Shown in pieces: positions 5,436 to 12,403 of a stretch of DNA of 14,029 nucleotides. Under the pieces are notes generated by a model, which was not told the DNA's origin, did no database searches, and was given only the letters and a program-made list of their open reading frames with translations. Numbering within the stretch: the first letter of the stretch is position 1; the number at the start of each line of letters is the position of its first letter. This stretch comes from an uncultured Alphaproteobacteria bacterium (GTDB lineage Bacteria; Pseudomonadota; Alphaproteobacteria; Caulobacterales; Caulobacteraceae), in NCBI GenBank assembly GCA_903933475.1, contig CAIZKE010000128.1, positions 1 through 14,029 on the forward strand. Direction: 5' to 3'. The translations under genes and the position numbers were made by a program.

Positions 5436-7763
5436 GTGCCGTCATTCTCGCGCCAGCTCGAAGAGTCCCTGCATAGGGCCGTGGCCCTGGCCAACCAGCG
5501 CAGCCACGAATATGCCACGCTTGAGCATCTGCTCTTGTCACTCACCGAGGACGAGGACTCCATCGGGGTCATGAAGGCCTGCGACGTCGACCTTGGCGTG
5601 CTCAAGACGACGCTCACCAACTATGTCGACAACGAGCTCAAGTCCCTGGTCGTCGATGACGGCGAGGACGCCAAGCCCACGCCAAGCTTTCAGCGGGTGA
5701 TTCAGAGGGCCGTCATCCACGTCCAGTCATCTGGACGCGAGGACGTGACCGGTGCCAACGTCCTGGTCGCCATCTTCTCGGAGCGGGAAAGCCACGCCGC
5801 CTATTTCCTGCAGGAGCAGGACATGACCCGATATGATGCGGTGAACTACATCGCTCACGGCATCGCCAAGAAGGCGGGCGCCAACGAGGCCAAGCCGGTC
5901 AAGGGTTCGGAAGACGAGGAAAAGGCCGCCGTCAAGACGGGTGGAGAAGCCCTCGACGCTTACTGCGTGAACCTGAACGAGAAGGCGAAGCAGGGCAAGG
6001 TCGACCCCCTGATCGGACGCTCCGCAGAGGTCGAGCGCTGCATCCAGATCCTGTGCCGCCGGACCAAGAACAATCCGCTCCTGGTGGGGGATCCCGGCGT
6101 CGGCAAGACCGCCATCGCCGAGGGCCTGGCCCGCAAGATCATCAACAAGCAGGTGCCGGAGGTCCTGGCCGGCTCGACCATCTTCTCCCTCGACATGGGT
6201 TCCCTCCTGGCGGGAACCCGCTATCGCGGCGACTTCGAGGAGCGGGTGAAGCAGGTGGTCAAGGAACTGGAAAACCACCCCGACGCCATCCTGTTCATCG
6301 ACGAGATCCATACGGTGATCGGTGCCGGCGCCACCTCAGGCGGCGCCATGGACGCCTCGAACCTGCTAAAGCCGGCCCTCGCCTCGGGCTCCCTGCGCTG
6401 CATGGGCTCGACCACCTACAAGGAGTTCCGTCAGCACTTCGAAAAGGACCGTGCCCTTGTCCGCCGGTTCCAGAAGATCGACGTGAACGAGCCGACGATC
6501 GAGGATACCATCAAGATCCTCAAGGGGCTGAAGACTTACTACGAGGAGTTCCACAAGCTCCGCTACACCAACGACGCCATCAAGGCGGCGGTGGAGCTGT
6601 CCGCGCGCTACATCACGGACCGCAAGCTTCCTGACAAGGCTATCGATATCATCGACGAGGCCGGCGCCGGCCAGATGTTGCTGCCCGAGAGCCGTCGCAA
6701 GAAGGTGATCGGCATAAAGGACGTCGAGGCCGTCGTGGCCAAGATCGCCCGCATCCCGCCAAAGTCTGTGTCCAAGTCCGATACAGAGTCCCTGCTCCAG
6801 CTGAAGACCGACCTGACGCGGGCGGTCTACGGTCAGGAAGACGCCATCGAGCAGTTGTCGGCTGCCATGAAGATGGCCCGGGCCGGCCTGCGCGACCCCA
6901 GCAAGCCGATTGGCTGCTACCTGTTCTCGGGCCCAACCGGCACTGGCAAGACCGAGACGGCGCGCCAGCTGTCCTCGACCCTCGGGATCGAGCTCCTGCG
7001 GTTCGACATGAGCGAGTACATGGAGCGCCACACGGTCAGCCGGCTGATCGGGGCACCGCCCGGATATGTCGGCTTCGACCAGGGCGGCCTGCTGACCGAC
7101 GCCGTCGACCAGCATCCGCACTGCGTGGTCCTCCTGGACGAGATCGAGAAGGCCCACCCGGACGTCTTCAACATCCTGCTCCAGGTCATGGACCATGGGG
7201 TGCTGACGGACGCCAACGGCAAGAAGGTCGACTTCCGGAACGTGGTCCTGATCATGACGACCAACGCTGGTGCGTCGGACGCCCAGCGCAACGCCATCGG
7301 GTTTGGCCGCGGCAAGCAGGAGGACGAGGTCGATGAGGCCCTGAAGCGGCTCTTCACTCCCGAGTTCCGCAACCGCCTCGACGCCGTCGTCCAGTTCCGC
7401 CCGCTCACGCCGGAGGTCATCCGCCAGGTCGTGGTCAAGTTCGTCATGCAGTTGGAGGGCCAGCTGGCCGACCGGAACGTGACGATCGAGACGACGGACG
7501 AGGCGGCGGACTGGCTGGCCAAGAACGGCTTCGACGAGCTCTACGGTGCCCGGCCCCTCGGCCGCGTCATTCAGGAGCACATCAAGAAGCCCCTGGCTGA
7601 CGAGATCCTGTTCGGGCGGCTCGTCCGCGGCGGACACGTCAAGGTGGTCCTGCGCGACGGCAAGCTTGGTTTCGACATCGAGGGCGAGAAGCGCGAGCCC
7701 GGAGCGCCGGTCATCGAGACGCCCCGCAAGGGACGCTCCCCGGCGCCAGAACTGGCGGACTGA
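5436..7763 (+). CDS. clpA: ClpA, AAA+ unfoldase subunit of the ClpAP protease
   Basis: This 775-aa double-ring AAA+ chaperone unfolds substrates and feeds them to ClpP. The N-domain (about 1-145) is the ClpS-binding double repeat. D1 has Walker A GDPGVGKT (218-225) and Walker B LFIDE (286-290). D2 has Walker A GPTGTGKT (499-506), Walker B VVLLDE (564-569), IGF (621-623) as the ClpP-docking loop and sensor-2 GAR (704-706). The start is GTG at 5436, giving MPSFSRQLEESLHRAVALAN and preceded by AAGGA at 5422-5426. The frame is open much further upstream, but that region runs through clpS in another frame and is not coding. There is no ClpB/ClpC-type middle domain between D1 and D2. A proline-rich tail of about 25 residues follows the conserved D2. 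clpP is not in this window. Confidence 0.96.
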   Translation: MPSFSRQLEESLHRAVALANQRSHEYATLEHLLLSLTEDEDSIGVMKACDVDLGVLKTTLTNYVDNELKSLVVDDGEDAKPTPSFQRVIQRAVIHVQSSGREDVTGANVLVAIFSERESHAAYFLQEQDMTRYDAVNYIAHGIAKKAGANEAKPVKGSEDEEKAAVKTGGEALDAYCVNLNEKAKQGKVDPLIGRSAEVERCIQILCRRTKNNPLLVGDPGVGKTAIAEGLARKIINKQVPEVLAGSTIFSLDMGSLLAGTRYRGDFEERVKQVVKELENHPDAILFIDEIHTVIGAGATSGGAMDASNLLKPALASGSLRCMGSTTYKEFRQHFEKDRALVRRFQKIDVNEPTIEDTIKILKGLKTYYEEFHKLRYTNDAIKAAVELSARYITDRKLPDKAIDIIDEAGAGQMLLPESRRKKVIGIKDVEAVVAKIARIPPKSVSKSDTESLLQLKTDLTRAVYGQEDAIEQLSAAMKMARAGLRDPSKPIGCYLFSGPTGTGKTETARQLSSTLGIELLRFDMSEYMERHTVSRLIGAPPGYVGFDQGGLLTDAVDQHPHCVVLLDEIEKAHPDVFNILLQVMDHGVLTDANGKKVDFRNVVLIMTTNAGASDAQRNAIGFGRGKQEDEVDEALKRLFTPEFRNRLDAVVQFRPLTPEVIRQVVVKFVMQLEGQLADRNVTIETTDEAADWLAKNGFDELYGARPLGRVIQEHIKKPLADEILFGRLVRGGHVKVVLRDGKLGFDIEGEKREPGAPVIETPRKGRSPAPELAD

Positions 7764-7769
7764 TCCGCC
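7754..7769. terminator. Small hairpin at the convergent clpA / HIT gene ends
   Basis: GGCGGA (7754-7759) and TCCGCC (7764-7769) form a perfect 6-bp stem around CTGA, which contains the clpA stop codon. The gap between the two convergent genes is only 18 bases. No T run follows on either strand, so this is at best a weak or factor-assisted end. Confidence 0.3.
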
Positions 7770-7781
7770 CGCGAGCGCCGG

Positions 7782-8219
7782 TCAGCTGATCTTGGCGGCG
7801 ATCAGACGGGCGAGCTCGGCGAGCTCGTCCGGGTTCGCCATGCCGCCAGCCGCATGACGGCCCAAGGGCGCGGTCTCCCACCTGGGGATGATGTGGAAGT
7901 GCAGGTGGTAGACGGTCTGCCCTGCTGGGGCGCCATTGAACTGGGTCACGATCAGGCCATCCGGGGAGAGGGCCGCGCGCACGGCCCGGGCCACGCGCTG
8001 CACCGCCAGGATCAGGGGTGCCAGCCGGGCGGGATCTTCCTCCAGCAGGTTGCGGGCGTCGGAATGCTTGGGGATGACCAGGGTGTGGCCCCGGCTTTGG
8101 GGGAAGACGTCCATGAAGGCGAAGGCATGCTCGTCCTCGAACACCCGGGCGCAGGGCGCATCGCCCCGCAGGATCTTCGCGAAGATATTGCCCGGATCGT
8201 AGGTGCCCTCGAGGCTCAT
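7782..8219 (-). CDS. HIT-family nucleotide-binding hydrolase
   Basis: This 145-aa histidine-triad protein has the catalytic motif YHLHFHI with H105, H107 and H109, the family's H-x-H-x-H signature. It also has the N-terminal HIT segments NIFAKILRGDAPC and MDVFPQSRGHTLVIPK. HIT/HinT enzymes hydrolyse phosphoramidates and aminoacyl-adenylates such as AMP-lysine in the cytoplasm. The physiological substrate cannot be inferred here. The start is the ATG at 8219, preceded by GGGGAG about six bases upstream. A longer in-frame ORF to 8492 has arginine/proline-rich shadow composition and overlaps the upstream gene, so it was rejected. The gene lies 44 bases downstream of the acyltransferase on the same strand, probably last in that operon, and converges on clpA. 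Confidence 0.92.
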   Translation of the reverse strand: MSLEGTYDPGNIFAKILRGDAPCARVFEDEHAFAFMDVFPQSRGHTLVIPKHSDARNLLEEDPARLAPLILAVQRVARAVRAALSPDGLIVTQFNGAPAGQTVYHLHFHIIPRWETAPLGRHAAGGMANPDELAELARLIAAKIS

Positions 8220-8263
8220 GACGGTCTCCCCTGTCTGACGGCCGCTGGATAGCACGCGCGCGG

Positions 8264-9433
8264 TCAGGCGTCTCCCGACTGGCGGAAGGGGGAATAGGCC
8301 TCGGAGAGCCACTCCATCTCTTCCTCCACGGCCTGCATTTCCCGTCGCAGATAGTCCTCCACGGGCCCGCGCAGGGCGGGGTCGGCGATGAAATGGGCCG
8401 AGTGGACCGGCGCCGGCAGATAGCCCCGGGCGATCTTGTGCTGCCCCTGGGCACCGGCCTCGACCCGGGCCAGGCCCCGGCCGATCGCCCACTCGATGGC
8501 CTGGTAATAGCAGAGCTCAAAATGCAGGAAGGGCACGTCCTCGACGCAGCCCCAGTTGCGCCCGAAGAGGCAGTCGCCGCCGATGAGGTTCAGGGCGCCG
8601 GCGATCCACCGGCCACCTCGCCGGGCCATGATCAGAAGCACCCGGTCGGCCATCCGCTCACTCAGGAGGGAAAAGAAGAGGCGGTTGAGATAGGGCCTGC
8701 CCCACTTTCGCGATCCCGTGTCCACGTAGAAGCGGTAGAAGGCGTCCCAGTGTTCCTCGGTCAGGTCCCCACCCGTCAGGCAGAGGATCTCCAGCCCCTG
8801 GACCGCGTCGCGCCGCTCCCGCCGTATGGTCTTGCGCCGGCCCGACGACAGGTCGGCGAGGAAGTCGTCGAAGGTCGCATAGCCGCGGTTGAGCCAGTGG
8901 TACTGCTGGCCCTCGCGCAGGGCCAGGCCCGCCTCGCCCAGCCAGGTCCACTCGTCGCGGTCTGGAAAGTTCACGTGCAGTCCTGAGGCGCCGAACCGCT
9001 CACAGACGGTCAGGGCACCGCCCAGGAGCGCCCTCCGGCCAAGGTCGGGGTCCACGTCCGGACGAACCAGCAGGCGCGGTCCCGTGGCGGGCGTGAAGGG
9101 GGCTGCGGACAGGAGCTTGGGATAGTATCGACCTCCAGCCCGCTCGTAGGCGTCGGCCCAGGCGTGGTCGAAGATGTACTCTCCCTGGCTGTGGCTCTTC
9201 AGGTAGAGGGGCATGACGGCAGCAACCCGCCCAGCCTCATCCTCGACGGCCAGGTGCTGTGGCCCCCAACCCTGGGATTCCACGGCGCAGCCGGCTTCCT
9301 CAGCGCAGTCGAGAAAATCGAAACAGATGAAGGGGTTGGTAGGTTGGTTTTCATGCACGGCACAGGCGTCCCAGTCCGCCTTGCCGATCTCGGCGATGCG
9401 GCGGCTGATGCGCACCGCGGGCTTCAGGGTCAC
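8264..9433 (-). CDS. Predicted N-acyltransferase, FemAB/GNAT-fold, PF04339 (DUF482) type
   Basis: This 389-aa protein has the recognisable blocks of the PF04339/COG3146 family. They are an N-terminal NPFICFDFLDCAEEAG, DHAWADAYERAGGRYYPKLL followed by FTPATGPRLL, GRRKTIRRER, and late blocks LHFELCYYQAIEWAI and EAGAQGQHKIARGYLP. The family has a double GNAT-like fold related to FemAB and leucyl/phenylalanyl-tRNA-protein transferases; its reaction and substrate are not established to my knowledge. The best start is GTG at 9433, which forms a GTGA overlap with the phosphodiesterase stop and has GAGGG (9443-9447) nine bases upstream. An ATG at 9466 would add 11 residues and lie deeper in the preceding gene. 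No signal peptide or membrane segment is evident, so it is probably cytoplasmic. Confidence 0.85.
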   Translation of the reverse strand: MTLKPAVRISRRIAEIGKADWDACAVHENQPTNPFICFDFLDCAEEAGCAVESQGWGPQHLAVEDEAGRVAAVMPLYLKSHSQGEYIFDHAWADAYERAGGRYYPKLLSAAPFTPATGPRLLVRPDVDPDLGRRALLGGALTVCERFGASGLHVNFPDRDEWTWLGEAGLALREGQQYHWLNRGYATFDDFLADLSSGRRKTIRRERRDAVQGLEILCLTGGDLTEEHWDAFYRFYVDTGSRKWGRPYLNRLFFSLLSERMADRVLLIMARRGGRWIAGALNLIGGDCLFGRNWGCVEDVPFLHFELCYYQAIEWAIGRGLARVEAGAQGQHKIARGYLPAPVHSAHFIADPALRGPVEDYLRREMQAVEEEMEWLSEAYSPFRQSGDA

Positions 9434-10179
9434 GCCCGGAAACCCTCGAAGATGATGTTGTCGCAATGGGGCCGCGCCGCCTCAGCCTGTTCAGGCGTGC
9501 GCGCCGTCCAGCCGACGATGGGCATTCCCGCCTTTCGATGCGCCGCCACCTCGGCCAGTTCGAGGGTGTCCAGGCTCATGGCCAGGAAGTGCGGCCGGGC
9601 AATGGAAACGTGCTCCAGCCGCGCGAAGGCCTTGCGCTGCTCGGGCGAGATGTGGCTGGCCTCGTCATTCCAGCGATAGCTGTCCAGGCCCCGCAGCACC
9701 CCCGGGAACCGGTCGGCGAACCAGGCGTGGCTGTAGGGGTTGAAGCCGATGACGCAGGTGGGCCCGGCATGGTCGATGAGAATCTCGTGAACCCTCTGTT
9801 CGAGGGGGCCGACCTCACCGAAGGGGGTCTTGAGTTCCACGTGCACCATGGCCCGGTGACCGATGACCGCCATGGCCTCCAGCAGGGTCGGTATGGTCTC
9901 GTCCGTACCCTTGAGGGACATCTGCCCCAGGTCCGCTGCGGTATGGTCGCGAACCCGGCCCTCCTGTCCCGTCATCCGACCGAGGGTGGCGTCATGGAAG
10001 ACGACCGCCTCGCCGTCTGCCGTGAGGTGGACGTCAAGTTCCACGCCATAGCCCGCCTGGCAGGCAGCATGGAAGGCGGCGAGGGAATTCTCCGGCGCGC
10101 CCTCCGGGCTCCAGAGGCCGCGATGGGCGATGGCGGGACTGAAGAGGAGGTCCCAGGCCTCTCCGAACTGCGCCTTCAT
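9430..10179 (-). CDS. Glycerophosphodiester phosphodiesterase (GDPD family)
   Basis: This 249-aa enzyme hydrolyses glycerophosphodiesters to glycerol-3-phosphate and an alcohol. The catalytic set is present: H19-R20-G in AIAHRGLW, E30 in PENSLAAF, E47 and D49 in VELDVHLT, and general acid/base H62 in VVFHD. VELKTP and a late GWTARTPEQ complete the TIM-barrel pattern. It has no signal peptide, so it resembles cytoplasmic UgpQ rather than periplasmic GlpQ. The ATG at 10179 overlaps the RidA stop (ATGA) and has GGAGG (plus-strand 10184-10188) just upstream. It is the middle gene of a tightly overlapping ridA-like/GDPD/acyltransferase set. A link to phospholipid turnover is possible but not shown by the context. 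Confidence 0.92.
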   Translation of the reverse strand: MKAQFGEAWDLLFSPAIAHRGLWSPEGAPENSLAAFHAACQAGYGVELDVHLTADGEAVVFHDATLGRMTGQEGRVRDHTAADLGQMSLKGTDETIPTLLEAMAVIGHRAMVHVELKTPFGEVGPLEQRVHEILIDHAGPTCVIGFNPYSHAWFADRFPGVLRGLDSYRWNDEASHISPEQRKAFARLEHVSIARPHFLAMSLDTLELAEVAAHRKAGMPIVGWTARTPEQAEAARPHCDNIIFEGFRA

Positions 10180-10637
10180 CTGACCTCCACCACCGCGTCG
10201 ACCTCGACCGCGAAGTTCAGCGGCAGGCGATAGACGCCCACCGCCGACCGGGCGTGACGCCCAGCGTCCCCGAAGGCCAGGACCATCAGGTCCGAAGCGC
10301 CGTTCACGACCTTGGGGATGTCGAAAAAGTCCGGCCCGGCCTGGACGAAGCCGCCCAGCTTGACCACCCGGACCACCCGGTCGAGGTCACCATCGCAGGC
10401 GGCCTTCATCTGGGCGAGCAGGTTGATCCCGCAGAGCCTGGCGGCACCCTGAGCGGCCTCCAGGTCGACGTCTGCGCCGACCACGCCCTTCACCCCTCCC
10501 GAGGAGTCCAGGGAGACCTGGCCGGAGATATGGACCAGGGAACCGCTCCGGACGAAGGGCACATAGTTTGCGACAGGCGCGACGGGGACCGGAAGGATGA
10601 CACCGGCGGCGGCGAGGCGGGATTCAACTTCGGACAT
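10176..10637 (-). CDS. RidA-family (YjgF/YER057c/UK114) protein
   Basis: This 153-aa protein carries the RidA C-terminal signature ARSAVGVYRLPLNFAVEVDAV. R130 and E145 keep the same 15-residue spacing as R105 and E120 of canonical RidA, which hydrolyse reactive enamine/imine intermediates from PLP enzymes. FVRSGSLVHISGQVS and NLLAQMKAACDGDLDRVVRVVKLGGFV are also typical. It is about 25 residues longer than canonical RidA and fits the longer, less-studied subfamily, so deaminase activity is an inference from the conserved arginine. The stop overlaps the GDPD start. The ATG at 10637 has only a poor Shine-Dalgarno. The 52-base gap to the preceding same-strand gene shows no clear promoter or terminator. 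Confidence 0.88.
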   Translation of the reverse strand: MSEVESRLAAAGVILPVPVAPVANYVPFVRSGSLVHISGQVSLDSSGGVKGVVGADVDLEAAQGAARLCGINLLAQMKAACDGDLDRVVRVVKLGGFVQAGPDFFDIPKVVNGASDLMVLAFGDAGRHARSAVGVYRLPLNFAVEVDAVVEVR

Positions 10638-10689
10638 GCTTCAAGACTATCCCCTGGGAAGGCTGCCGGACAGGGCCAACCTGATCAAT

Positions 10690-11190
10690 TCAGCTCTGCG
10701 GAGGCGTGTTCCCACCCTTCAGGGCCTTCCTGGCCTCATCGGACCGGGCGGCGTCGTCCGGGCAGACATCCCCCAGTCGCCGGGCTGTGGTGGTGGCGGT
10801 CCCGGCCAGGGGAATCCCCGCTATTTTCGTCGAAAGAGAAAGCTTCAGCCGGAAGACCTCCGGCGCGTAACCCCCACTCGCCGTGACGGCCGCCACCTGG
10901 CCTTCCTTGGTGGTGCAGCTACCCTTCAGGAGGATCTTGCCCTCCCCGACATTCCGGGAGGGGTAGGTGCAGGCGTAATGCCGGTTGGACGGCGAGGTCA
11001 TGAACTTGTTGATCTCGGAAGCCACCAGGCAGCGCCGCTCGACCTTCTTCTGGGTGATCACCACGTTGAAGACGTTGGTCAGTTCCCAATAGCCCGGACG
11101 CGGCCGGCCCACGCTGTCCGCCCAGGCCGGGGCGGCCACCAGGACGAGGGCCGGGAGGGCTGCGGCAAGCGCCATCCGCTTCAGTTCCAT
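10690..11190 (-). CDS. Secreted DUF3617-like protein
   Basis: This 166-aa protein has a clear Sec signal peptide. Residues 1-24 comprise a short basic start (MELKRM), a hydrophobic core and an AWA cleavage site before D25. The mature protein is predicted to be periplasmic. It has RPGYWELTN near its start and four cysteines (C54, C74, C92, C143), which could make two disulfides. The opening PG-x-W motif, the cysteine spacing and the size fit DUF3617, a family of unknown function common in Proteobacteria. The assignment is by eye. The ATG at 11190 is preceded by purine-rich GAGGACAGAGGAA. The gene is divergent from the GT2 gene and upstream of the RidA-family gene on the same strand; co-transcription across the 52-base gap is uncertain. 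Confidence 0.8.
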   Translation of the reverse strand: MELKRMALAAALPALVLVAAPAWADSVGRPRPGYWELTNVFNVVITQKKVERRCLVASEINKFMTSPSNRHYACTYPSRNVGEGKILLKGSCTTKEGQVAAVTASGGYAPEVFRLKLSLSTKIAGIPLAGTATTTARRLGDVCPDDAARSDEARKALKGGNTPPQS

Positions 11191-11272
11191 TTCCTCTGTC
11201 CTCTACTGCGCCATGGGATACAGGCCCCGTGGCTGGCCTTGCCCAGTCACCGGCTGTAAACCACGCTCAGAC

Positions 11273-12403
11273 ATGGGGTGTCGATTGCCTGATTCCGACC
11301 CGACCGCGCCAGACGGCTCACCCTCCGCCGGGGGCCTCGAACTGACCGTCGTCGTGCCGACGTTCAACGAGCGGGCCAATGTGCGCAGGCTTATCAGCCT
11401 CGTCGAGGCCGCCCTGGGCGACATCCGCTGGCAGGTCATCTTCGTCGATGACAACTCCCCCGACGGAACGGCGGCCGAGGTCAAGGCCGTCGCCGCGGTG
11501 GATTCCAGGGTCCAGTGCCTGCACCGGGTCGGACGCCGGGGCCTCGCCGGCGCAGTGATCGAGGGGGTCATGGCCAGCGCCGCGCCTTTCGTGGCGGTCA
11601 TGGACGGCGACCTCCAGCACGATGAAGGCCTCCTGCCGGACATGCTTCGGGCACTGCGCGACGGGGGCGCAGACCTGGCCGTCGGCAGTCGATACTGCGG
11701 AGACGCCGGTGCCGACGCGTCCGCGCTTGGCGCGCGACGCGAGGCCGGCAGCCGCCTGGCCAACTGGCTTGGCAGCAAGGTGCTCAAGGCCGACCTGACC
11801 GACCCGATGAGCGGCTTCTTCATGGTCCGGCGCTCGGCAGTGGAGGCCGTCGCACCCCGACTTTCGACCTCGGGCTTCAAGGTCCTGTTCGACATTGTCG
11901 CCTCGCAGAAGACGCCGCTGAAGATTGTCGAGCTGCCCTACACCTTCCGGGCCCGGGAGGCCGGGGACTCCAAGCTCGATAACGGCGTGGTGGTCCAGTA
12001 CCTGGGGCTCCTGGTCGCAAAGCTCAGCCGGGACGTCATCTCACCCCGCTTCCTGATGTTCGCCATGGTCGGTGCCAGTGGTGTGGTTGTGCACCTCCTC
12101 ATCCTCCGCAGCCTTCTGCCCCTGGGCTTTTCCTGGGCCCAGACCCTGGCCGCCCTCGGCGCCATGACCTCCAACTACCTGATCAACAACGCCGTCACCT
12201 ATCGGGATCGCCGACTGAAGGGCGTGAAGCTCGTCGCCGGCTACATCAAGTTCTGTGTGCTCTGCAGTGTGCCCCTGGCGGCCAACGTGGCCGTCGCCAC
12301 GGTCGTCTTCGAGCGTGGACCCGCCTGGTGGGTGGCGGGCCTTGCCGGCGCCGTCGTCGCCGCCGCCTGGAACTATGTGACCACCTCGCGGGCGGTCTGG
12401 TGA
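11273..12403 (+). CDS. GT2 polyprenyl-phosphate glycosyltransferase fused to a GtrA-like membrane domain
   Basis: From the ATG at 11273 this is 376 aa; an in-frame ATG at 11213 would add 20 residues. The later start leaves an 82-base divergent promoter region, though neither start has a good Shine-Dalgarno. The GT-A domain resembles dolichol-phosphate mannosyltransferase: VVVPTFNE (26-33), VDDNSPDG with D59-D60, the metal-binding MDGDLQHD (110-117) and DPMSGFF (177-183). Residues about 260-374 hold four hydrophobic segments with NYLINNAVTY and a C-terminal NYVTTSRAVW, typical of GtrA-like domains thought to help flip polyprenyl-linked sugars. The likely product is a polyprenyl-phosphate hexose or uronic acid. 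The stop overlaps the GT39 start (GTGA), so the pair is probably coupled. The sugar is not predictable. Confidence 0.88.
   Translation: MGCRLPDSDPTAPDGSPSAGGLELTVVVPTFNERANVRRLISLVEAALGDIRWQVIFVDDNSPDGTAAEVKAVAAVDSRVQCLHRVGRRGLAGAVIEGVMASAAPFVAVMDGDLQHDEGLLPDMLRALRDGGADLAVGSRYCGDAGADASALGARREAGSRLANWLGSKVLKADLTDPMSGFFMVRRSAVEAVAPRLSTSGFKVLFDIVASQKTPLKIVELPYTFRAREAGDSKLDNGVVVQYLGLLVAKLSRDVISPRFLMFAMVGASGVVVHLLILRSLLPLGFSWAQTLAALGAMTSNYLINNAVTYRDRRLKGVKLVAGYIKFCVLCSVPLAANVAVATVVFERGPAWWVAGLAGAVVAAAWNYVTTSRAVW

Noticed and set aside
6366..7637. 423-aa open frame antisense to clpA
   Set aside because: It lies wholly opposite a strongly conserved AAA+ coding region. Its protein is rich in Leu, Val, Asp and Gly with no recognisable domain, as expected for a shadow frame in GC-rich DNA.
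7711..8520. 269-aa minus-strand open frame over the HIT gene, and the HIT in-frame extension to 8492
   Set aside because: Arg/Pro/Gly-rich shadow composition. The HIT protein from 8219 is complete and has its own Shine-Dalgarno.
10254..11259. Plus-strand open frames of 210 and 220 aa opposite the RidA-family and DUF3617-like genes
   Set aside because: No motifs or ribosome-binding sites. The minus-strand proteins carry clear family signatures and a signal peptide.
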